From positions 1,054,001-1,118,000 of the forward strand of contig OY101123.1 in the NCBI GenBank assembly GCA_956465555.1: a stretch of DNA of 64,000 nt, read 5' to 3'. Made by a program: the position numbers and the translations under genes. Under the pieces are notes generated by a model. It saw nothing but the letters and a program-made list of their open reading frames with translations, searched no databases and was not told where the DNA came from. The stretch is from Nitzschia sp. pyKryTriq1. Its lineage: Eukaryota; Bacillariophyta; Bacillariophyceae; Bacillariales; Bacillariaceae. Below are positions 52,757 through 63,163 of this stretch, piece by piece; position 1 is the first letter of the stretch, and the number at the start of each line of letters is the position of its first letter.

Positions 52757-53304
52757 TATTTTGCCCGAAAAAAGTCTTGCAAACTTTCAATACTCGGCGC
52801 ATCGAGTATATACCGGTATGTCAGGTGGGTGAGTTGGAACAGGTGTTTTGATCTGTGGTGAGACGATAGATAGTGGATAGTGGTGTTTTCCGGTCGGCGC
52901 CATTGTCAATAATAGCAAGAAAGCACGTGGTCCTGTAACCTGTGAGAGTATTTTCAGTCGATGTGGTCGAATTTCGACGACTCAGCAGACCACAAATTCT
53001 GGGACGGGGAGATTCAAATTCCCGCCAACGGCAAAAAATCGACAATGACCACAAAACAAAATTCTGCATGGCACCAAATAAAAGCTATCGAACCCACTCC
53101 TCTCATCTTGTCTTGGCTTGAACCACGTATATATAATATCAGTCTCAAGCTAGTGGACTACGGTCTCTAGTCAGTCAGAATCAAGTAGAAAGTTTGCAGT
53201 CCCCGAAAGAAAGAAGAAAGAAATCGTCATTGATTTTCACTCTTCACGTCCATCAAACAAGACAGTACGAGCACATCCACAGTACGGACGTTCGCAGCAG
53301 CAAC
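52757..53304. other. divergent promoter region
   Basis: The 548 bp between two divergent starts, with no gene. A TATA-like TATATATAATA lies at about 53128-53138, roughly 170 bp before the glycosyltransferase ATG. Confidence 0.4.
53128..53138 (+). promoter_or_regulatory. TATA-like element
   Basis: TATATATAATA lies upstream of the GT8 gene. Transcription would start about 25-35 bases downstream, leaving a leader of some 140 bases. Sequence-only guess. Confidence 0.25.
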
Positions 53305-54633
53305 ATGTTGGCCTCTGTGACATCTTCGGGTCGACGAGCCGCGCCCCTGTTGTATCGACCCACACAACGACCCGCGCCGTCTGCCAAAAATTGGCGACAG
53401 GTGGTCCTCTTTGTTCCCCTCTTTGCCGTTATTGGAGTCCTCATGAATTCGTGGTTTGGAGTTTCAGAGTACGACACTTCCTACAGTGCATTGCTGGAGA
53501 CGAGTGTCGACTCGGTAGAGCCAAAGAAGAAACCAGAAACATCGCCCATAACGCCATCGGTTACCAAACAACAACAAGGAGGAGGAGAAAGTTGGTGTGA
53601 TCGAGTACAAAAGGCAAGGGCTGATTTATCGCCGACTCTTCATATTCATGTGCCGTGTGAAAAAATGAAGCCAGCGAAATCTGCCATTGTGTGCATGCTC
53701 ACGGATGGCGTCTCGGACGACAAGGCAACTAGAGTCGTATTTACTGCCACCAATTACATTCATGGAGCCATGGCCTTGGGGGCCAGTTTGATGGATCGTA
53801 TCGATCATACTCAAACGCACCAGTTGTTGCTAGTGAGAGAAGGATTTACCTTGGCTCCCGACGATTTGTTACGGTTGGAATCGGTCGGTTGGACCATTGG
53901 AACGGCGCCCGATTTTCCTTTGAAGAGAATGTATATGCCACGCTTTCCACGTTACAAGACAACCTATACCAAGGTATCGGCAATTGGACTGGCCGAGTAT
54001 GATTGCGCCATGCTCATGGATGCGGATACATTGGCGGTGGGCGATTTGCGAGAAATCATGTCTTGCCAAATATTTACCGAACCGCAACATCGTATTGGTG
54101 GAACCCTCGACTGGTATCGTAAGCGTTGGCATTTCTTCAATACGGGGTCCATCTTGTGGCGGCCAAGCGCGAAAGAGATGGACCGTGTCTTTCAATTGAC
54201 AGTGGATCCAACTTTTATGAAAGCCTTTTCGAGTGATCAAGACTTTTTGAACAATGTGTATCCAGAACGGCTCAACAATACCTTGAATAGTGAAATTATA
54301 CAGGGGGAACTAAAGTACATCCCGAATGGGAAAGTGGTCGATATGACATGGGATTACAATGCCCAGACGCATGTTGAAGTGGAGAAATCCGAATGGTGGG
54401 AATCGCACCGACCGACTGTCAAAATCTTGCATTTTACAGAAAAGAAGGGGTGGCAATGTGAAGAACGGTATGATCCTCCGCCTCCTCTCTCCGAAATGCC
54501 AGCAAAATGTGACAAGAGTATCCCTCTATGTTTCTGTCGAGAATCTCATTTGTATTGGAATGCCTTGACGAAAGCACAAACCTTGGCCAATCAGACGATA
54601 GCACTGGCGCATGCGGGTAATGCAAAGTTGTGA
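53305..54633 (+). CDS. type II GT8-family glycosyltransferase
   Basis: A single exon of 442 aa; ATG 53305 places a membrane span at about residues 33-50 (VVLFVPLFAVIGVLMNSWFG), the usual Golgi type II anchor, while the upstream in-frame stretch is leader. The catalytic domain begins near residue 125 (AIVCMLTDG). It contains YTKVSAIGLAEYDCAMLMDADTLAVGDL with the DxD (Asp-Ala-Asp) metal motif near 235, RKRWHFFNTGSILWRPS, SSDQDFLNNVYPERLN, and KILHFTEKKGWQ, matching the glycogenin/GT8 order (DAD, NTGV, DQ-LN, H-K-W). Several Cys near the C-terminus (KCDKSIPLCFC) may form disulfides in the lumen. Donor and acceptor cannot be told. Confidence 0.88.
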   Translation: MLASVTSSGRRAAPLLYRPTQRPAPSAKNWRQVVLFVPLFAVIGVLMNSWFGVSEYDTSYSALLETSVDSVEPKKKPETSPITPSVTKQQQGGGESWCDRVQKARADLSPTLHIHVPCEKMKPAKSAIVCMLTDGVSDDKATRVVFTATNYIHGAMALGASLMDRIDHTQTHQLLLVREGFTLAPDDLLRLESVGWTIGTAPDFPLKRMYMPRFPRYKTTYTKVSAIGLAEYDCAMLMDADTLAVGDLREIMSCQIFTEPQHRIGGTLDWYRKRWHFFNTGSILWRPSAKEMDRVFQLTVDPTFMKAFSSDQDFLNNVYPERLNNTLNSEIIQGELKYIPNGKVVDMTWDYNAQTHVEVEKSEWWESHRPTVKILHFTEKKGWQCEERYDPPPPLSEMPAKCDKSIPLCFCRESHLYWNALTKAQTLANQTIALAHAGNAKL

Positions 54634-55114
54634 GGCCGTTCGTTGGATGGAGAAGAAACTCGTTCAAGTTCGCAATACAAACGATGCAGTTTCGCTAGTC
54701 TACTAGGCTGTGAGCCGCGCCTGTCCTCGAGTCTCTCTAGAGAGTACGTGTGGCTTTTTAGTAGGCCAAACGAACAGGTTTTTGGAGTGTGTTGGTGTGA
54801 CGGCAAGAGCGGAATACAAATACACAGAGCACTAGAGCGCTAAAGTAGCATCGCTGTATATATCAACAAGTTTTGCCTCTCTCCCCTCATGGCATTTACG
54901 AGTACAGTACAAGTAGTAGGTACGGCAGGAGGACTACTGTAGAGCGACTGACTGTTTGCTTCAAACGCGATCTGCATGCATTCATCCTCAATCTACTGCA
55001 TGGAGTTTCACAACACACCTCCCACATCAGCAGCTACGTTTCTGAACATTGACAATCCGTGCTTCCAATCACTGTGCTAATATGCTACGGTTCGTTGTAA
55101 CAATCAACTATTGA
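54634..55114. other. intergenic between convergent genes
   Basis: No supported gene. CTCTCTAGAGAG near 54732-54743 is a short palindrome. Confidence 0.35.
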
Positions 55115-55558
55115 TTAAAGAGGAATGAATCTTGTTTGGTGGGCGGCCGAAACACCAGGTCGTCCGTGCCTGACGGGCTTGTAAGTAATAGCGAATTCAC
55201 CCAAATACATGCCAATCATTTCAGGCTTCATTTCCACACCGCAGAACATCTTTCCGTTGTAGATACCAATGATGGATCCGATCATTTCAGGAACGATAAT
55301 CATGTTTCGCAAGTGGGTCTTGATACCACGGGGCTTTTCACCGGCACCAGCCTCCTTCTTGGCTGCCCTCAAGCGCTTGATCAAGGCCATGGGCTTGCGC
55401 TTCAAGCCACGCGACATTCGACGGCGGGCACGGCAATTGACCAAGTCCATCAATTCATCGTTGGTCAAGTCCAACAAGCCTTCCAATTCGACACCACGAA
55501 AGGTGAACTTTCTGAATTGACGCTTTTTGCGGAGTTCGGCAACTTTTTCTTCGTCCAT
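55115..55558 (-). CDS. RPS15: 40S ribosomal protein S15 (uS19)
   Basis: A single exon of 147 aa, the usual length of eukaryotic S15. [21 protein letters not shown] is followed by [22 protein letters not shown], then [50 protein letters not shown]. The C-terminal [17 protein letters not shown] matches the decoding-site tail. It is cytosolic small-subunit protein uS19. No intron is seen, notable because many neighbours have one. It is divergent from the helicase gene at 56324. Confidence 0.97.
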   Translation of the reverse strand: MDEEKVAELRKKRQFRKFTFRGVELEGLLDLTNDELMDLVNCRARRRMSRGLKRKPMALIKRLRAAKKEAGAGEKPRGIKTHLRNMIIVPEMIGSIIGIYNGKMFCGVEMKPEMIGMYLGEFAITYKPVRHGRPGVSAAHQTRFIPL

Positions 55559-56323
55559 GATGAATTAATACTAGTCTGTCTACAAAACATTCATGGGGTT
55601 GACAAGGAAAGGAAAGAAGAGACTAGATGTGAGACACACTGATTCATAACGAGAGAGAACGGTGCAACTACAGTATCGCGGGGTCCATCCATGATGCGAA
55701 AACAAACAAGACACTTCTACATCCGCCGATCCGCACCAAGCAGCTCTACTCCACAGAGTCATTCATCCGTCCACGAAATCATCCACAAAACGAGTAGAGG
55801 TTGTTGCATCACCATGGTCGACAAGAAAGCACTCACATTCAAAACAAGTGTTGCCAAGGAGTAGTCTCGTTGCAGCAACAAGCAACAACGATGGTGGAGG
55901 CGGTCCGTCGCCACAGCAGTCTATGAAACAACGCTTGCGGTGTTGCCAAGCAAAGTGGTGACTTCAGTAGGTTTGGTACTGGTGTCTACGTAAGCAAAAT
56001 AGTAAGTGGTGACGAAGATCTACTTTGGATCGTTCGGGTCGAAAATATCGAATCCCTCATTTGAGTCACGACTTGCATGACGACCACCGATTTTTTGTTT
56101 CGCGCCCGCCTCTACTCTGCTCTATTTTATGCCTCCTGCCTGCTACTAGTCGCCCACAGCCATCGAAGAACAAAAATTACAAGCAGCACAGAGCTTTTTC
56201 TTTCTGCCTTGGATCATACAGTATTTACTTGTGCTCTACGAGTAGTGAACAAGGATTTATCTGGACCGTACCTACCGGTATTGACTTCCACGGAGTATTC
56301 AAAAGGGAGAAAGTAATAACAAC
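55559..56323. other. divergent promoter region
   Basis: The 765 bp between RPS15 and DBP10 starts, with no supported gene. CTACCGGTATTG lies near 56272-56283. Confidence 0.35.
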
Positions 56324-59306
56324 ATGTCGTCGTCGGTTCGCAAAGGCGGTGGCGGTGGCGGTGGCGGTGGCAACAGTGGTGGAAATGGCTTCAAACCCCT
56401 TGGTTTGAGCGAGGAAGTGTTCAAGGGAATTGTGAGGATGGGCTTTCGAAATCCGACGCCTGTCCAGCGCAAAGCCTTGCCAGTGGTCCTTTCGGGTGCC
56501 GATACAGTCGTCATGGCTCGAACAGGCTCGGGGAAAACTGCCGCCTTTTTGATTCCACTGCTGGAAACCTTGCTGGCAAACCCATCGTCTTCGTCGACGG
56601 GTCTCGTGGGAGCGTCGCAGCGCAAAGGCGTACGAGCTGTAGTACTGAGTCCGACTCGAGAATTGTCCCTCCAAACACTGCGAGTGTTGCAAAAGTTGTC
56701 ACACTTTACCAATATTCGATCGATTGGTATTCACGGTGGAGAAGGGATGGAGAATCAATTTGATGCCTTGAGTAACAAGCCCGATGTGGTTGTTGCAACG
56801 CCCGGTCGATTGGCACATCACCTGTCGGAGATTCCCGACTTTGATTTGAAAGACTGCCAGATTTGTATTTTGGACGAAGCCGACCGATTGCTGGAAATGG
56901 GATTTGCCATGCAACTTCGTGAGATTGCGAGATCCCTGCCCCAAGACCGTTGCCAGAAAGTCATGCTGAGTGCCACCATGCCAAAAGTCTTGGTCGAGTT
57001 CACCAAAGGCGGTTTTACCAATGACCCACAAGTGGTCCGACTCGATCAAGAGGCGACTGTTAGTGAGGATTTGCGAATAAGTTTCATCACAACTCGGAGC
57101 ACGGACAAGGATGCTGTTTTGTTGCAGATCTTGAGTGCCATTCAAGACGATACTGAGAAGCACGAGGGAACTCGGACGGGCCTGACGTTGATTTTCTGTG
57201 CGACTCGCCACCATGTGGAATATGTGACAACGCTTATACAGGCTAGCGGTAAGAAAGCCACAATGATCTACGGTACACTAGATCACGAGGCCCGGAATCA
57301 GAACTTGGCTGCCTTTCGGAATGGAACGAAACCAATCATGGTGGTTACCGACGTGGCAGCTCGTGGAGTCGATATTCCATTCATGGATCATGTCATTCAT
57401 TACCATTTCCCTCCGACTGCCAAATTATTTATTCACCGATCCGGACGAGCCGCTCGTGCAGGGCGTATCGGATTCTGCTGGGGATTGGTAGAGCCAGAAG
57501 AATTGCCATACATGGTCGACTTGCATTTGTTTTTGGGACGCAAACTGACCACATCGAGGGGAGCCACATCTACCGAACGCACAGATCTAGAAGGGGATAG
57601 TGACGAAGCAATGAAATATGATATTGTTGAACCCTACACACTTCAGGATATGACACCTGAAATGGTCCACTATGGATCTGTACCTGGTACGTAGTGGTTT
57701 GGTTGTTTTCCTGCGACTGTCACCCATCTGCTGATGTATTTGATTCTAACCAGACCTTGTTGTTGCAGAGAGTATTTTGACATTGGAAGTAGAGAATGTT
57801 CGTCGTATCATGGACTCGGAACTCTCGGGCTCAGAACAGTCTGAAGCGATGCGTGCACTTTCCAAAGTATGTACAAATGCCATGAAACAGTACCGTAAGA
57901 CACGTCCAGAGGCCAGCCGCGAAGGGGTACGTCGGGCAAAGGCAATTTTGGAGGGCATCAAGGTGGAAACAGGGGAGCGTGTTAACGGTTCCTCCATTCC
58001 GTCGCATCCCCTTCTACAGGGCCTTGAAATGGAACAGTACGAGCGAGACAAACAGAAAGGAAAGATTGGGACCCTGAACGACTTGGAAAACCAACGAAAG
58101 CGCCAAGACTTTTTGCTTGCCATGGCCCGATTCCGTCCAAAGGAGACTGTCTTTGAAGCCTTTGCGACAGGAGGGGGGAAGGATGTAGGCGTGGCTAGTC
58201 AGGTTGACAAAGGAAGAACTACAGGGTCGTCGAAAAAGAATGATTCAAGTTTTGCTCTTAAAGCCATGTCAAGTATGCGTCGTCAGATGAGGCTGGCACG
58301 TGATAAGGGCTCGGCTTTGGTAGTTGCTGGGAGTATACATGCTTTGGAACAGAACGACGAAGCTGCCGAGGCATTGAATAAAGCAAGTGAGGAGATGGAG
58401 GAAAATCATGTCGAAGAAGATCGGAAGGTCAGTCTTGTGGAAAGTCTGGAGATATCGAAAAGCACAGCAACGTCTGAGGCCTCCCGACGTCGACTATCCA
58501 AGGCAGAGCGCCGGAAACTCAAGAAGAACCCGTCAGCGCAAGTTGTGCCGTCAAACGAGAAGAAAACTAGCTCTCAACGCACGACTGACTTTCGTGATCA
58601 CGCCTTCTTCATAGAAAACGACGCCGTCAACAACCCTGAAGAAGCCGAACGACAGAAACAAGTGGAGGCGGCGATGCAACCCAGCGCCGCAAATGTCAAG
58701 GGGTCCGTAAGCAGCGCTCTTCGAATCGAGGAGGCAATGCTTGATATTGTTGGCGACGAACGTGAAGACATGGTTCAGAAGCATCGAATGATGCGTTGGG
58801 ACAAATCTAAGAAAAGGTACATGCAAACGACTGTAGGTGCCGAGTTAAGCGGAGAAAGTCGCTCGAAAAGACTCAAGTTGGAGAGTGGCCAGGTTGTTAA
58901 GGCCGACAAAATGAAACTTGGAGAACTTTATGAGAAGTGGCAGAAGAAAACGAATCGTTCGGTTGGCCGTGACGGTGTATTTGATATTCCAACGGCAAAC
59001 GAGGATGTTGAGAGTAGCGGTACCAAGGGCCGCCGTGGTGGTAAGGTTGCTAGCAAGAAGACGAAGCAGTCTGATGCTGATATGCCAAAATCGGCCAAGA
59101 CCATCAAGGTAGATCGCGAGCGTAAACAGGATATGAAGCTGAAGAATATGAAGAAAGAAGATAGACGACGACTCGAGCGACAAAAGAAAGGTAATGGAAT
59201 GGACAAGGCCAACAAACCAGGACCGAAAACGGGACCGAAAAAAGTATTTCCAGGAAAGGCAGCAAGAGGGGGAAGAAGTGGACCCTTCGGTGGGAAAAGG
59301 AAATAG
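56324..59306 (+). CDS. DBP10: DEAD-box RNA helicase DBP10/DDX54
   Basis: Exons 56324-57686 and 57769-59306, joined over an 82-nt intron, give 966 aa. A Gly run follows the N-terminus. The Q motif (FRNPTPVQRKALP), motif I ARTGSGKT, PTREL, TPGR, DEAD, SAT, and motif VI HRSGRAARAG are all intact. The C-terminal half includes the DBP10-specific segment KGKIGTLNDLENQRKRQDFLLAMARFRPKE, then a very basic tail with GNGMDKANKPGPKTGP. DBP10 acts in 60S ribosomal subunit assembly in the nucleolus, around the peptidyl-transferase centre. Length is close to the yeast enzyme (about 995 aa). Confidence 0.95.
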
Positions 59307-59779
59307 ATTTTCCACTTTGGATGGTTCGGTAATCGCTTAGTAGAATTTCTGAGAACTAGTAGAAGCCGCACTGGTTGAGCCGAAAAGAGCAAGTAATGTT
59401 AGACTTTCGTCGTCTCGGCAAACAACTTGTTGAGCTACCGGTGCCAATCTGGTGCCAATACTCGTACTACTACTAGTCATACTTCGTACAGGTACCACAT
59501 TAGTGGCATGGTGCTTTCGGATTAGTCAATCGTTGAGTTGATTTTCGTTCGATAAAAGATACGGTTCATGACGTCACGCTGAATGAAGGAAATAATAATG
59601 CCACCGACCGCGGATGTGTCAAGTAGTAGTGTCAATACAGTACAACAACCTGTTACAGTACCAGGTAGGCTTCCCCACCCCCCACAACCCACAACATACA
59701 TCATCGTTTCAACCACGGTTCCGCTTTCTTCATTGTACACCGAAGCCTTGAACTCCCTTGTGGTTTACTTTCTTCAACG
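59307..59779. other. intergenic
   Basis: No supported gene. GCTACCGG and TACAGTACC palindromic pieces lie at about 59434-59500 and 59635-59665. A short Pro-rich open frame here is untypical of coding sequence. Confidence 0.35.
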
Positions 59780-60487
59780 ATGAAAGTCCTGGCACTTTGT
59801 CTCCAAATTTCACTTCTACTAGCGGTATCGTCCGATGCCTTCAACGTTCAACCCGGAAAGAATAGGAACCATGCGGCGGTTGCGATGTCCATGACAGAGG
59901 AAGTCAGATATGGGAACATCTCAAGGAGAGCGTTTGGCGGAACATTCGGTGCGGCAACCTTTGCGTCGTTTCTTTTTGGTGACGTCGAAGGGGCTTCAGC
60001 TTTTGCACCACGTAAGTAGTAGTATTTGTCTTGGAATGGCGCTAGCTACGCCGCTTTCGCTCTCAACATCTAGTCGCTTGCATCCTTCCGTTATTGTCTA
60101 GCTTCCATGACCATCGCAGAAGAGATCAAGACCCTAGACTTTTCGCTTCCCTCCTACGATTCGATTTCTAGCGCAAAGGCAAGCGTCAGTACTGTAGAAG
60201 GGCTGGCTGAACAGTATAAGTCAGAGAGTGATGCGCCAAAAGGGATGTCACGCAAAAAACCAAAGGAACCCAAGTCCAGCTCTGGAGGAGGAGGCAATCC
60301 TTTGGGATCGGTTTTGCCTTCGATGAACAAAAGCAACACTAAGAAGCCGAAGGCAAAACCTGAACCAACTAGTCGATCATCACCGAAGGAGAGAGAGGAA
60401 AAACAGCCGGAAGTGGAGACTATGGACTTATCACTACCTTCATACTCGGCCGGTTCTGGCAAAGAGAAGAGTATTTTCTCTCTCTAG
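59780..60487 (+). CDS. Tat-type thylakoid-lumen protein with LSLPSY motifs
   Basis: Exons 59780-60011 and 60102-60487, joined over a 90-nt intron, give 205 aa. The targeting region is layered: a signal peptide (MKVLALCLQISLLLAVSSDA), an ASAF-like DAF-NVQPGK site, then NISRRAFGGTFGAATFASFLF with twin Arg and an Ala-x-Ala cut site (GASAFAP). This fits plastid import followed by Tat transport into the thylakoid lumen. The mature part is short, polar and Lys/Ser/Pro-rich, so likely disordered. It opens and closes with the same motif, TLDFSLPSYDS and TMDLSLPSYSA. No known family is recognised. Confidence 0.78.
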
Positions 60488-61127
60488 TAGAGCAGGGTGG
60501 GACGAGAAAGCAAAGACTTCCATGAAGATTACAATGACCGATTCTTCTTCCATTGATCAGATCAGTCCGTGCTTTCAGGGACGACCTTTACCTTCCACAG
60601 CTAAGCATTAGTTTCGTACTCTCCCTCTCTTCTTGCTGCACGTGTAGTCTTTGCTACAACTGTACTCCCGCCAGCTCTTCTCTAGAGAGTCTACTACCTA
60701 GTGTAGTTGATGCCTTAACCGTTACTACTCAGTCGAGTCATTACGAAGTACCTCTACTAGCAATTCGACTAGAGTAGTAATACCGGTAGTAGCTACTCTG
60801 CTCTCTCCACTCTCCACTACTGGTAGAGAGTAGAGTAGAGAGTAAACGTACCGGTAGTAGAGTACGAGTACTTGTAGAGAGGGAGAGCAAGCGAAGCGAC
60901 ACATGCCGACTGACGTCACCAAGAGAGTGTCACATCAAAATCCTCGCGCGCTTTCGCGCAGAAAGATCCACAAGAATCCAAAACCAGATCAGCACCCGGC
61001 CGCCGTATGTATTTTGTAATCCCACAATCGACCATACCACGAAAACCCGCCGTTGCCTTTTGTCAACCGAGCGTCCGCTGATTACGAATTACGACAATCC
61101 AATTGCACTTATCTACCATTTCGGAAG
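60488..61127. other. intergenic with CTCTACTAG tracts
   Basis: No supported gene. TCTCTAGAGAGTC near 60679 and repeated TACTAGAG/TACCGGTAG and CTCTCC tracts fill about 60750-60890. Confidence 0.4.
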
Positions 61128-62504
61128 ATGAAGACTATGGCCATGATCTCTACTGCTTTGTTTGCGACCGCGCATGCTTTTGCTCCTCGGGCCAATGTTG
61201 CCTACCGCCAAGGAGCGACCCGTGCTTTCTCCCGCGCCACTTCGGCCTTGATGGCCAACCCCAAAGGTTAGTGGGATTTTTGGTCGTTCAGGGGGTCATT
61301 TCCAGCATATGTGGTCTCTCATCACGCTCTTTGTTTTCTCTTTTGTAGTCTACTTTGATATGGAAGTGGGTGGTGAAGACGTTGGAAGAATCACGTTCGG
61401 TAAGTTGTACCGTGGTTTACACTGTACTGACTGACCTTCCTTGACACGAGGCCCTTGCTTGAAAACTAACAACACATCATCATCCCTACTACGCTGTAGA
61501 ACTTCGTGCGGATGTCGCCCCTTTGACCGCTGAAAACTTCCGCGCTTTGTGCACTGGTGAAAAGGGATTTGGATACAAGGGAAGTCCCTTCCACAGGTAG
61601 GGATATTGTAGAGCTTAGTCCAGTGAAAAAAATTATTGGCGACCGTTGGAAATAACGACTCATCTGTGTCACCGTCGCATGTCGACCTCTTTTCAGAGTG
61701 ATTCCTCAATTCATGTGCCAGGGTGGAGACTTCACTAACCAAAATGGCACCGGAGGTATGTAAGATTGCGCGTTGATATCCATCCTTTGGTGCAGTCGGA
61801 ACGGACACACTCATAATACGACCTTTCAATGAAACAACCAGGCAAGTCGATCTACGGTGAAAAATTCGCCGACGAAAACTTTACGCTCAAGCATGAAGGA
61901 AAGGGAATTGTAAGTAAAGTGTGTGTTTGGTAATTCGGCGCGTTTCCACCCTCCATATCATCTCATCAATCATCACCGTCCTTCTTCCATCAGCTTTCTA
62001 TGGCGAACGCAGGACCCAACAGTAAGTGCTTTCCATGTTGATATCATCTTTGTGATACTGTATGACTCAGATGTCTATGTTTTTCTCACATAATTGCTTT
62101 GTTTTCAACTCGTTTGATGCAGCCAACGGAAGCCAGGTAAGTTAGAGGATGCTGCTGTGGCCTGCACTTTTTTGTATAAAAGCCTCTCACAACACAAGTT
62201 CCACTACTTGATTTCCTTTACTACTCTTCGCAGTTCTTCATCTGCACTGTCGATACCCCCTGGTTGGACGGAAACCACTGCGTATTCGGAAAGGTCGTCG
62301 GTGAGTAATAGCATTTTGTTTGACCTCGTTTCGTTCGTTGAGTGCCTCAAAAGAAGAAAGTTCAAGACTCACACGATCCACTGTGCCTTGTTGCATTCCT
62401 CGGATATAGACGGTTTGGACGTTGTTGACAAGATCGAATCTGTCGGATCTCAAAGCGGAAAGACCGCAAAGAAGGTTATCGTGAAGGACTGCGGAGAACT
62501 TTAA
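61128..62504 (+). CDS. plastid-targeted cyclophilin (peptidyl-prolyl isomerase)
   Basis: Nine exons: 61128-61266, 61349-61399, 61500-61596, 61697-61755, 61842-61909, 61994-62021, 62123-62136, 62234-62300, 62410-62504. Every junction keeps the frame and gives 205 aa. A signal peptide ([15 protein letters not shown]) ends HAF-APRANV, a plastid site. The mature protein is a standard cyclophilin: [89 protein letters not shown]. Catalytic Arg and Phe are in [13 protein letters not shown], and the Trp and His of the active site are in PWLDGNH. Exon 7 is a 14-nt microexon. It is a stromal (or lumenal) folding enzyme. Confidence 0.95.
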
Positions 62505-63163
62505 GCAGCTCTATTACGAATAACTTAAGATTATAGGGTAGGAAAGGAGACGTTGGAACCCCCTCATGGATCTTCTTCCGTTACTAAAGAACAATACAGA
62601 ATGCCTTGGCGAGTAGCAACTTTTTTCATTCTGTAGAATAGCAAGGTAGAGAAGAGTGACTGGTCTATGAACGTCCTCACTCTGGTACGAAGTAGTAGGC
62701 TCTACTCTCTCTCTCTCTCTCTCTCCTACTAGAGTAGAGAGAGTCCCCTCTCTGCTACTAGTAGAGAGACTTAGTTCAGAGAGAGAGGAGACGTGCTCTT
62801 TTCTTCGGCGGATTTATTTGCGGCATGCATATAGTACGTAATACCGTACATACATCTTGCATGGACTGGACGGTCGAATAACAGACGTCGGTCCCAAAAC
62901 TCAACTACTCGTACAATCGATCGACAACGAAGCAAAACGAGGATGGATGCGATTGATAATAGGATTTCCTTGTACTGTACGAATATCCAAGGTTCAAAGT
63001 ACGAAGCAACGCAAGAAGCAACCATCGAAGGTGGACTTCCTCCAACTCAACTGAGTACACCGCCACCAGTCAAGATCTATTGCGAGATCTGTGAAGTCAA
63101 GGCTCACTGATAGAGAATAGAGACGGCTCAAAAGAATCGAGAAACGATGCTGCCAAGACTGGG
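62505..63163. other. intergenic
   Basis: No supported gene. A (CT)11 run at 62704-62725 is followed by CTACTAGAGTAGAGAGAG and TACTAGTAGAGAGA. Confidence 0.4.
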
